Of a stretch of DNA of 24,799 nucleotides, positions 6,001-14,037 are shown one piece after another. Made by a program: the position numbers and the translations under genes. Within the stretch, counting starts at the first letter, position 1, and the number at the start of each line of letters is the position of its first letter. The DNA is from Candidatus Methanophagales archaeon ANME-1-THS (lineage in GTDB: Archaea > Halobacteriota > Syntropharchaeia > Alkanophagales > Methanospirareceae), in NCBI GenBank assembly GCA_004212135.1, contig RXIE01000168.1, positions 1 through 24,799 of the forward strand, given 5' to 3'. The notes beneath the pieces were generated by a model. The model was given only the letters and a program-made list of their open reading frames with translations, made no database searches and was not told the DNA's origin.

Positions 6001-6783
6001 TTAATTAACATTTTCTTCCTCACCCCCACCATACAGTTCCCCAATCAAATCTGCATACTCCACAACAAGAGATCTACTCAGTTGCGTTGCGAATGCGGTC
6101 TCTTCCACCGATAGCCCTTGCTTAAGACAGAAGCGCACACGCTCAAAATCACCGAGATATCTATCGACTGCGCGGGGACTGTGATAAGTCTCCCTTGCGA
6201 TGTCCGGTGTAGCTTTTCTATCCTGAATGGATTTTTTGCAGATGACGCGCTTATGTGTCGTGCTTCTGCCCAGGTCATGCACTGTGCCCCTACGCGGTAG
6301 CACAACGTCATTTTCATGTTCATATTCAATGATATCCTTGCTAATGGTTGTGAGAGAGCAAGAAAGGATAAGTGATATGTCCGGCTCAGCCAATGTTCCC
6401 CCCTGCTTGTCCGCTTCGCATAAAATCCTTGCAATACGACTCTTTTGAATATCCTTCTGCGGATCGCGCTCTGCCCGTCTTTGAATATCCTCATAAGTGA
6501 CCGCGGATAGGACTACGGGACGCAATCGCAGATTCTTCATGCTCTTGCCATATCCAACTGTTTCGTCTTTTGCCACCGCAAACCAGAGCATCTGGCCCAT
6601 TCTGAGATTCGTTATGGGGGGATAATAGGTCTCAACGATCGACTTCAGTTCTTTGACTAAGAGCTCAACGACCTTCGGTCCGCCCAACCGCGGGAATTCG
6701 GCCGATATGAAGTTGGATACAGCGGTTTCAAAGGTTTTATCCAAAAGCGGAGCATATATATCCTGCTGATTATTCACGCGCAT
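6001..6783 (-). CDS. DUF1670-family protein, intact copy
   Basis: This 260-residue protein resembles my recollection of the DUF1670 family. An N-terminal region is followed by NLRMGQMLWFAVAKDE and GYGKSMKNLRLRPVVL (about 59-91). A middle helix-turn-helix-like part (PDISLILSCSLTTISKDIIEYE) leads to LPRRGTVHDLGRSTTHK. A C-terminal helical domain has SPRAVDRYLGDFERVR, then a second HTH-like segment (SVEETAFATQLSRSLVVEY). The HTH-like segments suggest DNA binding; no function is established that I know of. It is the downstream member of a tandem pair: its ATG (6781-6783) lies inside the end of the upstream paralogue, a 10-base overlap that implies coupled translation. It lies inside the element that splits vapB, so it is likely a mobile-element gene. 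Confidence 0.85.
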   Translation of the reverse strand: MRVNNQQDIYAPLLDKTFETAVSNFISAEFPRLGGPKVVELLVKELKSIVETYYPPITNLRMGQMLWFAVAKDETVGYGKSMKNLRLRPVVLSAVTYEDIQRRAERDPQKDIQKSRIARILCEADKQGGTLAEPDISLILSCSLTTISKDIIEYEHENDVVLPRRGTVHDLGRSTTHKRVICKKSIQDRKATPDIARETYHSPRAVDRYLGDFERVRFCLKQGLSVEETAFATQLSRSLVVEYADLIGELYGGGEEENVN

Positions 6784-7605
6784 TTTAGCGCCCCCCTTTT
6801 ACTTACTTCGCAATCCTGGGAGTTCAACGCCAATATCTCCTCTAAGCGGTCTTTATATGCCGGGTCTTCTTTGTATTGCAGATACAAAGCCTGATACTCT
6901 CTTGTCAATCGCTCTGAGATCTGGACGAGAAAAGCGATTTCTTTTCTTGAGTATCCTTTTTCCGTGAGATATGCAACACGGGAGAAAGTCAGTATATATC
7001 GCTTAATCGCCGTTAGAGAGTGTTTCATCGTCCTTTCAATCTCGGAGTATGTTTTCCGCTCTATCTATATAGAGTCTAACAGCCTCCACACGATGGGATA
7101 TCCCGGGGCCTATGTCCTTCTGCTGCCCTCGCGTTGGCACAATTACACCGCGCTTTGCCAGTGCTTTGATATCACGTCTCACGGTTCTGACGCCGCAATT
7201 CAGGAGCTTGAACGCGAGATCCTCCTGTGTGAGCGAGACTCCTTGATCCCACGCTTCGTGTGTGATTCTGGAGAGCCTCGCCTGCCGAAGAGCTGCGAGT
7301 CCATAATTGCCTCGAATCTCTTCATCTTCCTTACCCGCGTCAAGCATTACCACTGCCGTTTTCATCGCACATTTGGATAATGGCTTACCAGCGGGTTCTG
7401 ATGCTGAAATGCCCAAAATCTTCACCTGTCCCACAGTCAGCGCGTCCTGATTGCCCTGATCGGGTACGAATACGGATTTCGCCGTTTCCAATATGGCGTT
7501 GGATACAAATGGCGGGCATTCATAGCCTTGTTCCACCCTATTGACGAACATTTGGTCGAGTGTCTTCGCATTTAACCTCTCTGATACGGTTTTATTTCCA
7601 TTCAT
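6774..7605 (-). pseudogene. DUF1670-family protein, upstream paralogue with one frameshift
   Basis: Reading from 7605, the first 189 residues include an N-terminal VEQGYECPPFVSNAIL, a KPLSKCAMKTAVVML segment at the place of the partner's MGQMLW region, an HTH-like middle (TQEDLAFKLLNCGVRTVRRDI) and VPTRGQQKDIGPGISHR, matching the family's PRRGT.HD.G..THK. The frame then ends in TGA after RAENILRD. Dropping one base in the GAAAAC run near 7053 continues the protein as TYSEIERTMKHSLTAIKRYI, giving 276 residues ending at 6774. The frameshift may be real, a sequence error or a slippage site. A good ribosome site (GAGGGGACGAGGGG) precedes the ATG at 7605. The protein is clearly diverged from its neighbour, so this is an old duplication or a functional pair. 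Confidence 0.75.
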
Positions 7606-7667
7606 TCCCCTCGTCCCCTCTTAATTCAGAATGCTTTTTACGTCGCATACCTATAGGTGTTACGGAG

Positions 7668-7811
7668 ATGAGGTCATATGGCCTAATAGCAAAATTAAAA
7701 GAATTAAAGAGGAAAAAAATAGGCGAGCACATGGATTCAATCAGAAAGAAAACAGCGGGTAAAAACATAAATATGGCTAAAGAGATAATAGAATGGAGAA
7801 AGAGGCATTAG
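7668..7811 (+). pseudogene. vapB: VapB antitoxin, C-terminal half with new start in the element end
   Basis: The original antitoxin half is 7689-7811: AKLKELKRKKIGEHM, then DSIRKKTAGKNINMAKEI and EWRKRH. It is basic and helical, as expected for the toxin-binding tail. An ATG at 7668 inside the right terminal repeat, with GGAG directly before it, opens a 47-residue frame through the tail. The toxin-neutralising part may therefore still be made without the DNA-binding half. Its stop overlaps the vapC start by 19 bases, the usual vapBC layout. Confidence 0.7.
7672..7682 (+). repeat. right terminal inverted repeat of the DUF1670 element
   Basis: GGTCATATGGC is the exact reverse complement of 5965-5975. 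It is separated by CTAATA from the GCAAA direct repeat at 7689-7693. Confidence 0.7.
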
Positions 7812-8215
7812 TTTTAGATGCATCGGTAATAGTAAAGTGGTTTTGCGAAGAAGAGTATACCGACATCGCACTGGGAATAAGGGATAGATTTTTGGGAGGA
7901 GAACTCAATGTTGTTGTTCCTGAATTAATGTTCTATGAAGTTTCAAATGCAATAAGATATAACAAGGTGCTGTCATTGGAAGAGAAGCTTGCACTGGTTG
8001 ATGACATGTTCTCATTAGATTTTGATGTAGTCGCATCTAATAATGAAATCTTATCAGAGGCAATGAAATCCGCATTAGATACTGATACGCCGATTTATGA
8101 TAACGTGTATTTAGCAGTAGGCAGATTGAGCAGATGTGATCTTATCACTGCAGATAAGGTATTTCAAGATAAAGTTAATACAAATGATGGTGTATTTGTT
8201 GGGGAGTTGGAATGA
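7793..8215 (+). CDS. vapC: VapC-type PIN-domain toxin ribonuclease
   Basis: This 140-residue protein is a full-length PIN domain. The acidic metal-binding residues of the family are all visible: D9 (LVLDASVIVKWF), E49 (PELMFYEVSNAI), D103 (TPIYDNVYLAVG) and D121 (LITADKVF). VapC toxins are Mg/Mn-dependent RNases that cut tRNA or rRNA and are held inactive by VapB. The ATG overlaps the end of the antitoxin frame by 19 bases, and the ATGA at its end is shared with a 30-residue ORF. The gene is intact although its antitoxin is split, so either the truncated tail neutralises it, another antitoxin does, or it is poorly expressed. Confidence 0.88.
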   Translation: MEKEALVLDASVIVKWFCEEEYTDIALGIRDRFLGGELNVVVPELMFYEVSNAIRYNKVLSLEEKLALVDDMFSLDFDVVASNNEILSEAMKSALDTDTPIYDNVYLAVGRLSRCDLITADKVFQDKVNTNDGVFVGELE

Positions 8216-8304
8216 GGAGAGCATACATAAACTGCATGATAAAAGCAAACGAATTGGACGTAAAAGGGAAGCTTAGAAGAGAAGAAATTTATGACTATCT
8301 CTAA
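8212..8304 (+). CDS. small ORF, 30 residues, overlapping the vapC stop
   Basis: It begins at an ATG sharing ATGA with the vapC stop and is preceded by GGGGAG about 9 bases upstream, a good arrangement for coupled translation. The product begins MRRAYINCMIKANELDVKG and ends REEIYDYL, charged and helical. It is not recognised. It could be a real TA-associated peptide, the 5' remnant of a longer gene, or chance. Confidence 0.35.
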   Translation: MRRAYINCMIKANELDVKGKLRREEIYDYL

Positions 8305-8390
8305 GGAATTAAATGTTATTAGAAAGGAGAAGAACTTTATTAAATGATCTCACCTTATTTATCTCTGATATATGGAGGAAACAACTGTAG

Positions 8391-8720
8391 ATGGGGGTAG
8401 ATACAAACGTTTTGGTGTCTTTCTTTGATGAGCAACATCCTGACCATCGAGAAGCAAAAAGACGGGATTCTATTCCTAACACAGCGACAAACCCCACCGG
8501 TTGTTCATGAAGTTTATCACACACGTGTGTACGCTCAGAGATGGGGTAGAAAAGAGGCAATAAAGAGATACGCTCACTGTCTATATTAATCTCGATACAA
8601 CGCTTTTCTTGAACCAAACGAAACAAATCACAAAACTCGGGCTGTCCATTGCATTGGATTGAAATATCCTTTGGGCGGTAGAGACTGCTTGATACTGGCA
8701 AACTTTCTATTTAAATCCTC
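8391..8720 (+). pseudogene. second PIN-domain (VapC-like) gene, decayed by frameshifts
   Basis: MGVDTNVLVSFFDEQHPDH (8391 on) is a PIN start with the first catalytic Asp. A shift gives ILFLTQRQTPPVVHEVYHT, with the conserved Glu, and then QRWGRKEAIKRYAHCLY. A further shift gives LFLNQTKQITKLGLSIALD. The last shift gives KYPLGGRDCLILANFLFK, matching the GGRDALILA motif near the end of this VapC subgroup. At least three frame changes make it non-functional. No antitoxin is recognised before it; only a TATA-like ACTTTATTAAATG lies near 8334-8346. The end overlaps the 3' end of the glycerate kinase region. Confidence 0.75.
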
Positions 8721-8736
8721 GTTTCCACTCCTGCAT

Positions 8737-10059
8737 TCACTTCACCAGCAGTAACCGGACATCCATCACGTTCGTATTCGTCGGCCCGGTTTTGATAAGG
8801 TCCCCCAGCCGCTCGAAGAAGTGATACGAATCATTATTCCGGAGATAGTCCCGCGGGTGCATGCCCTGCTGCTCCGCACGGTGTACCGTGAACCCATCAG
8901 CAAGTGCACCGGCGGCATCAGTAGGGCCATCCGTGCCGTCAGTCCCGCAACTGAGTATCACGGTATCTTCCATTCCTGCGATCTCAATCGCACTTGCCAG
9001 AACAAATTCCTGATTCCGGCCACCAAGCCCCGTACCCGTTATGGTAACGGTCGTCTCGCCGCCCGAGATGATACACGCGGGTCTCGGGACCGGGTTCCCC
9101 GTTGCCCGTATCTCGTTTGCAATCGCGGTATGCACCTTTGCCACCTCTCGTGTCTCGCCCTCGATCGAGGATGAGAGTATCAGCGTCTTATAGCCATACT
9201 CTCGTGCTTTCTGTTCTGCGGCCTTCAGTGCCATGATGTTGCTGCCGATGAGCAGATGGAAGGTCTTATCAAAAATAGGATCACCGGGTTTGGGCGTTTC
9301 TTCAAGCTCGCCATTCAACCCTCCCCTGAGCAGATTCATAACGGATTCCGGAAGGTTCAACTGGTACTGCTCAACGATACGCATGCACTCTTCAAAGGTG
9401 GATTCATCAGGAACCGTGGGGCCGGATGCAATCACGTCTACACGGTCCCCCACCACATCGGATAGGATGAGCGAGATCAAGGTCGCGGGATACGCGATTC
9501 GTGCTAATTGCCCGCCTTTGACCTGGGATATATGCTTTCGCACCGCATTTATCTCATCGATGCTCGCACCGCTCTCGAGCAGCAGCTCGGTTACCCGTTG
9601 CTTCTCCTCCAGCCTGATCCCCTCTTTTGGGAGCGGCAGTAACGCCGAGCCTCCTCCGGATATAACAAAGATGACCAGGTCGGTCTCGCCCAGGCCCTGA
9701 AGCAAGGCGATAATCTCTTTTGTGCCCTTCACACCTGCTTCATCAGGAATAGGGTGCCCCGCTTCGTTAATCCTGATGGTGTGTAACTCCCTGGCATGCC
9801 CATACTTCACAGTGATCATCCCACCATCTATCCGTTTTCGTAGAATCTCTTCGAGCGCGTAGCTCATCGAGGCAGCCGCCTTACCGCATCCTACCACATA
9901 GATGTGCGCGTACGTGGCGAGATCATAGCGCCGATCCCCCACGCGCAGCACCTCACCCTCCAGACTGACGTGCTTCTTGACTGCACTTACCGGGTCAACA
10001 GCCGTAAGAGCAGCATTGAAGATCTCACGGGCATCCCTTCTCAGCGTTGAATCGCGCAT
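8737..10059 (-). CDS. gck: glycerate 2-kinase, MOFRL/DUF4147 type
   Basis: This 440-residue protein is of normal family length. The N-terminal DUF4147 domain carries VVGCGKAAASM (K60, equivalent to the lysine implicated in catalysis in bacterial homologues), GHPIPDEAG, and the glycine loop VISGGGSALL (132-141). SDVVGD and ASGPTVPD follow. The C-terminal MOFRL domain has ISGGETTVT, GLGGRNQEF (conserved Arg), CGTDGTDGPTDAAGA and GPTNTNVMD. The enzyme converts D-glycerate and ATP to 2-phosphoglycerate. In archaea it serves the non-phosphorylating Entner-Doudoroff route or salvages glycerate. It starts 4 bases after the stop of the GT4 glycosyltransferase, so the two are one operon. With the GT81 gene in the window, it may recycle glycerate released from glucosylglycerate, by inference. 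Confidence 0.93.
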   Translation of the reverse strand: MRDSTLRRDAREIFNAALTAVDPVSAVKKHVSLEGEVLRVGDRRYDLATYAHIYVVGCGKAAASMSYALEEILRKRIDGGMITVKYGHARELHTIRINEAGHPIPDEAGVKGTKEIIALLQGLGETDLVIFVISGGGSALLPLPKEGIRLEEKQRVTELLLESGASIDEINAVRKHISQVKGGQLARIAYPATLISLILSDVVGDRVDVIASGPTVPDESTFEECMRIVEQYQLNLPESVMNLLRGGLNGELEETPKPGDPIFDKTFHLLIGSNIMALKAAEQKAREYGYKTLILSSSIEGETREVAKVHTAIANEIRATGNPVPRPACIISGGETTVTITGTGLGGRNQEFVLASAIEIAGMEDTVILSCGTDGTDGPTDAAGALADGFTVHRAEQQGMHPRDYLRNNDSYHFFERLGDLIKTGPTNTNVMDVRLLLVK

Positions 10060-10063
10060 TTTC

Positions 10064-11227
10064 TTAAAAAGTTTTAGTGTACAGCTTTACGACTTCATCT
10101 GCAACGCTATCCCAGTTATACAGCTCCTTAATCAGGCTATTGCCCTTTTCACCCATACTCCTTGATTGCTCAGGATTCGCGAGCGCATAATTGATGCACC
10201 ACGCGATCGAATCAGGCGCTATATACGCTTTGATACCCGTAGAGAAGTTGGAGATCAGGTGGACCGCTTCGGTGCCAATGACCGGTTTACCCGCATCCCA
10301 CGCCTCGAGCACCACGATACAAAATGGTTCGTTTCGGCTCGGCACGCAGACCAGATCACAGGCATTCATCCAATCCAGGGCGACCGCATCAGGTGCATAA
10401 CCGAGAAACCAGCAGACGTTTCGCACCCCTAACTGGGCTGCTCGGTGCTCGCAGAACGGCCTCAACTCCTTCTCGCCAATAAATACGAACTTGACATCCC
10501 CCCTCTGTGCTAATACCCGGGGTATCGCCTCGACCAGCAAATCCGGCCCTTTTTGATAACTCATTCGCCCGATAAACAGGACGACGGGTGCTAAGGGATG
10601 GATGCCATAGCGCACTTTTATCACGCCGGGATCTACCGCTCTCTTTATTTTTCCCGCAACGATCCCGTTGGGAATTAAATGCAGTTTCTGATCGGGGAAT
10701 TTATAGAGGAATTGTATCTCGTGCTTCAAGTTCTCTGAGGTGACGATCACCGCTGCGGATTCAATCCCTCCAAGCCATTCGCGATGCGAGATCTCATGAA
10801 ATTCCCACCAGTTTCCAAATTTGTTCCCGTTCCGTCCCCATTCAGTGCTGTGATAGGTGAGCACCAGGGGCAAGCCCTGGGATTTCTTGATGCGAATCAA
10901 AGCAAGTACAGGATGCCAATCATGGCCATGTATCACGTCAAATCGTCCAAACAATTTCTGCACCGCATCAAATCGGTCCACCATCGCATCACACATGCGA
11001 TCCATCTGATTCACGACGCCTCCAGACTGATCATGCCGGCATCGCTGGTAATGCACGCCGTTAATCTCGTCGTATTCGCTCTTATCGCCAATTCGCGTGA
11101 AGATGTGCACCTCATGTCCTTTAGCTACCAGAGTCTCCGCGAGCTCGGAGACATGTGGTGAGATTCCGCCCACCTTCACGGAATAGAGACTTTCCCATGA
11201 AAACATGCCGATTCTCAGCGATTCCAT
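10064..11227 (-). CDS. GT4-family glycosyltransferase, glycogen/starch synthase-like
   Basis: This 387-residue protein has the two Rossmann halves of GT-B enzymes. The N-terminal half begins LRIGMFSWES and has the loop VKVGGISPHV (18-27), then VIHGHDWHPVLAL (98-110), whose HDWH resembles glycogen synthase family enzymes. The C-terminal half has VLFIGRMSYQKGPDLLVEAI (216-235) and the EX7E motif at E300 and E308 (RNEPFCIVVLE), which binds the nucleotide sugar. There is no signal peptide or membrane helix, so it is cytosolic. The likely reaction is alpha-glucosyl transfer from UDP- or ADP-glucose; donor and acceptor cannot be read from sequence. It is the first gene of an operon with glycerate kinase and diverges from the GT3 glycogen synthase. 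Confidence 0.88.
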   Translation of the reverse strand: MESLRIGMFSWESLYSVKVGGISPHVSELAETLVAKGHEVHIFTRIGDKSEYDEINGVHYQRCRHDQSGGVVNQMDRMCDAMVDRFDAVQKLFGRFDVIHGHDWHPVLALIRIKKSQGLPLVLTYHSTEWGRNGNKFGNWWEFHEISHREWLGGIESAAVIVTSENLKHEIQFLYKFPDQKLHLIPNGIVAGKIKRAVDPGVIKVRYGIHPLAPVVLFIGRMSYQKGPDLLVEAIPRVLAQRGDVKFVFIGEKELRPFCEHRAAQLGVRNVCWFLGYAPDAVALDWMNACDLVCVPSRNEPFCIVVLEAWDAGKPVIGTEAVHLISNFSTGIKAYIAPDSIAWCINYALANPEQSRSMGEKGNSLIKELYNWDSVADEVVKLYTKTF

Positions 11228-11308
11228 CGATTATTGAGCTCCCGAACGCACTCGCCCACCCCTTAGGCATTGAACGCGAAAAAAGGGAGGGAGATGTGCA
11301 TACCATAA

Positions 11309-11318
11309 CTTATAAATA
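11309..11318. promoter_or_regulatory. TATA box between divergent GT4 and GT3 genes
   Basis: CTTATAAATA reads as a TATA box for the plus-strand glycogen synthase, with a start of transcription near 11340. The opposite strand reads TATTTATAAG, so it could serve the minus-strand GT4 gene as well. The 144-base divergent gap has no other clear element. Confidence 0.5.
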
Positions 11319-11371
11319 GTACTACGTGATGCTTTAAAAAGGGAAACGAAATAGCCCGCATTTCGAGGGAT

Positions 11372-13270
11372 ATGATGCCGGACGAAGTAGTGGTGATCGA
11401 GGTATCAAATGAAGTATGCAATAAAGTAGGCGGGATATACGGCGTCCTCGCTTCAAAGGCGGACATGATGATGGCGAAATTCCCGAACTACCTGACTGTC
11501 GGACTGTACAACCATGCAACCTCGCCCCATGACATCGTGCCAAAGACACCTCCGGTCGAGCTCGATACCGTCTTCCGGACGCTTCGGAACGATACCATTC
11601 GGGCTTGTTATGGGAGCTGGAAGGGAGGAAGAGGCGCGCCCTGCATTCTGTTAGATACCCATGATTACATGAATCGGTTGGCCTCGGATGAAACGTATAA
11701 CAAAACGATCTTAGGGACCTCCTCAGATCGTCGGGATGGCATTCCTCCGATCTATTACCTGATCAAACGAAGGAACTGGGAGCTCTTCAGGATTGATAGC
11801 TACACTGCGGATTATTTTTACAACGAAGCGATTACCTGGTCTGAAGCGGCAGGCTATCTGATCGAGTTGTTACTAAAGACCCCCCTCTACCGGGATAAAA
11901 AAGTGGTGGTCATCGCGCATGAATGGTTATCTGCGGGCGTCATATTCAGAAAGAAGGTATTTGACCTCCCGTATCGCACCCTGTTTGTGACTCACGCAAC
12001 CTCGCACGGACGAGCGGATAGTGCAGCAGGCATTAATGTCGCGATGAAGGTTCGCGAGGGTTTGGCAAATGGGTTGCGGGAAACAACGGTAAGCGCTTAC
12101 GAACGGGGGGTGCCGGCGACCCACTTCACGGAAATTGCCGCGGCTGAACTCTGCGATCTCTTCGCTGCGGTCTCACAATCAGTTGCCCATGAAGCGGCCT
12201 ATTATCTCGGCAAAGCTCCTGATATCGTGCTCACCAATGGCATACGGATGCCCACGGGTGTGAACTTCCATGATATTCTGAAGATCTACTCCTTGCATAA
12301 AGAGCGAATACGGGAATTTATGCAGGCGGTTCTCTCGCCCTACTACCCGGTGGAGGAGAGCGAGAGTTTGATCCTGATGACCTCCGGGAGATACGAGTTG
12401 GTGAACAAAGGTTTTGACCTTTATATCAAAGCCTTAGCAAAGCTGAACGAGGAGTTGCGGGCCGTTAAAGATGCTAAGCCGATCTACGCCTTCATGCTCG
12501 TGCCCACGCGAACAAAAGGACTGAATGAAAATGTCATGATGGCGACCTCGCAGTATCGCAGGCTGAGAAGCTTGCTTGAGCCTGTCTCTGAGTATATCGG
12601 TGAGATACTGACGCAGGCAATCGCGCAGAACGACCGGTCAATTGAGGAGAGAAGCATAAAGGAGCTGCTCAGCAAGGATGCAACGATGGCCGAGATCCTC
12701 GAGGATGCCTTTGAGATCCCCGAAGCGCTCACGAGGAATAGCTTCCCGCCCATTGCGACCCATGATTATGATCATGAAAAAGACCCCTTGATGGATCTCT
12801 GCTGGCAATCAGGGCTGAGAAATCGGGAAGAGGATATCGTGAAGGTGATGATCATCCCCTCGTACCTCAGTGCGAACAGGCGGCCACTGTACTTGAGCTA
12901 TATGGACTTTGTGAACGGGTGTGATGTGGGCATATTCCCCAGCCGGTACGAACCGTTTGGCTTGACACCGGTTGAAGCTGCGGCAAATGGGTGCATTGCC
13001 GTCACGAGCGATCTCTCGGGCCTGGGCGAGGAACTCAGAGCGATGGGTAAAGGTACTGAGCGAGATGGGATTTATGTCCTGCAGCTCAGGGATAAGAGTG
13101 ATGATGAAATCACCGATGCACTGAAGAATTTCCTGATGCTCTTGATAGAACTGCCATACGAGGAACTGCTCGCCTTGAAACGACGGGCGTATCAGTTAGC
13201 CGGGAGTTTCTCGTGGCGCGAGAAGATCGAAAATTATGTCGCCGCGGTTGAAAAGCTGGTTTACCATTGA
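11372..13270 (+). CDS. glycogen synthase, GT3 (eukaryote-like) family
   Basis: This 632-residue protein is close to the length of eukaryotic GYS enzymes. It opens with VIEVSNEVCNKVGGIYGVL, the GT3 signature with the donor-binding KVGGI loop. Typical GT3 motifs follow: VVIAHEWLSAGVIFR, TLFVTHATSHGR, and DIVLTNGIRMP (GYS: PNGL). Next come MTSGRYELVNKGFDLYIKAL and the acidic HDYDHEKDPLM. IFPSRYEPFGLTPVEAAANG carries the EX7E pair E527 and E535. The N-terminal phosphorylation and allosteric extensions of eukaryotic enzymes are absent. It elongates alpha-1,4-glucan from a nucleotide-glucose. The start ATG at 11372 is followed by a second ATG; GAGGG lies just upstream. It probably works with the divergent GT4 enzyme and an amylase or branching enzyme, of which only a GH57 fragment remains at 17826. 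Confidence 0.93.
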   Translation: MMPDEVVVIEVSNEVCNKVGGIYGVLASKADMMMAKFPNYLTVGLYNHATSPHDIVPKTPPVELDTVFRTLRNDTIRACYGSWKGGRGAPCILLDTHDYMNRLASDETYNKTILGTSSDRRDGIPPIYYLIKRRNWELFRIDSYTADYFYNEAITWSEAAGYLIELLLKTPLYRDKKVVVIAHEWLSAGVIFRKKVFDLPYRTLFVTHATSHGRADSAAGINVAMKVREGLANGLRETTVSAYERGVPATHFTEIAAAELCDLFAAVSQSVAHEAAYYLGKAPDIVLTNGIRMPTGVNFHDILKIYSLHKERIREFMQAVLSPYYPVEESESLILMTSGRYELVNKGFDLYIKALAKLNEELRAVKDAKPIYAFMLVPTRTKGLNENVMMATSQYRRLRSLLEPVSEYIGEILTQAIAQNDRSIEERSIKELLSKDATMAEILEDAFEIPEALTRNSFPPIATHDYDHEKDPLMDLCWQSGLRNREEDIVKVMIIPSYLSANRRPLYLSYMDFVNGCDVGIFPSRYEPFGLTPVEAAANGCIAVTSDLSGLGEELRAMGKGTERDGIYVLQLRDKSDDEITDALKNFLMLLIELPYEELLALKRRAYQLAGSFSWREKIENYVAAVEKLVYH

Positions 13271-13335
13271 GATTTTGAGCGACGAGCGATCTGCTCCATA
13301 GAAGTATCGTGGGGTGCAGGGCGGTATCGTTCAAT

Positions 13336-14019
13336 TCAAAAGGACACTCTGTTCACTATCTTGTATGCCTCGGATAAGAGTATGAACAACAACAAGAGCG
13401 AGATGAGCACGAAGAAGAGATATGATTGGGCAGACCAATAATCGCCAAAGGTCAAGAGCAATCCGAACTCATCCACAATGAGTCCAAATCCCGTGCCATA
13501 GAGCGCAGCGGAAACCCGGGTTATACTGCGTCCGGAGTGCGTGTGTCCAAGCCAGCCGCCGACAACAGTCAGCCCGATTCCATAAAAGAAGTGATGTATC
13601 CGGTACCCCTTCAGCCATAACTCGAATGTCGGAGTACTCGGGAGGTCTAAAAGTATCACGAATATTCGCGCGACAAAGAAGGAGATAATAAACGCGAGAA
13701 GGATGATAAACTGTATTTGAAGCTTCTGTGCATCGGGTTTGAAAGTATCGTTCCGCAGCAGGGAGAGGATCGATTTTAAGAGTGCGAGTAACAGGATGAT
13801 GTAGCCGATGAATATGAGCGTGGACTCATAGCCCAGGCGCAAGAGTACCGCGGCTTCTATCGCTTTGCTACGGGTAAATTTATCCAGTATATCAAGAAAG
13901 ACAACCGCATCGATCAATGCCCCGGCGATGAGCCCGAAACCGCTGAGTATGCCCACCTTTACGATCTTTGGTCCTGTAAGCAAGGCTAGAAAGTGCCGCA
14001 ACTCGTGCATTCGGATCAC
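13336..14019 (-). CDS. six-helix integral membrane protein, unknown
   Basis: This 227-residue protein has about six membrane helices, roughly at 20-45, 63-88, 99-123, 141-158, 168-188 and 198-221. Conserved-looking polar residues sit in the membrane half: GYRIHHFFYGIGL (near 137-149) with paired His, and GFGLIVDEFGLLLTFGDYW (near 177-195) with Asp and Glu. Those His and acidic residues could bind metal or protons, but I do not recognise the family. It starts 19 bases after the end of the broken P-type ATPase, on the same strand, so it is likely co-transcribed. RBS-like GAGGTGAT precedes the ATG. Confidence 0.75.
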   Translation of the reverse strand: MIRMHELRHFLALLTGPKIVKVGILSGFGLIAGALIDAVVFLDILDKFTRSKAIEAAVLLRLGYESTLIFIGYIILLLALLKSILSLLRNDTFKPDAQKLQIQFIILLAFIISFFVARIFVILLDLPSTPTFELWLKGYRIHHFFYGIGLTVVGGWLGHTHSGRSITRVSAALYGTGFGLIVDEFGLLLTFGDYWSAQSYLFFVLISLLLLFILLSEAYKIVNRVSF

Positions 14020-14037
14020 CTCTTGAGTGGTGAGTTA

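Larger units (their letters stand above)
5961..7688 (-). mobile_element. 1728-bp insertion carrying two DUF1670 genes
   Basis: The block interrupts vapB. Its ends carry GCCATATGACC (5965-5975) and its exact reverse complement GGTCATATGGC (7672-7682). The inserted DNA is flanked by GCAAA on both sides (5956-5960 and 7689-7693), which reads as a 5-bp target duplication. Removing the block plus one GCAAA restores the vapB frame. Apart from about 40 bases at the left end and 83 at the right, the whole element is two tandem minus-strand DUF1670 genes. No known transposase, integrase or DDE/serine/tyrosine recombinase signature is visible. Whether DUF1670 proteins move the element, or it is mobilised in trans, is open. 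Confidence 0.75.
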
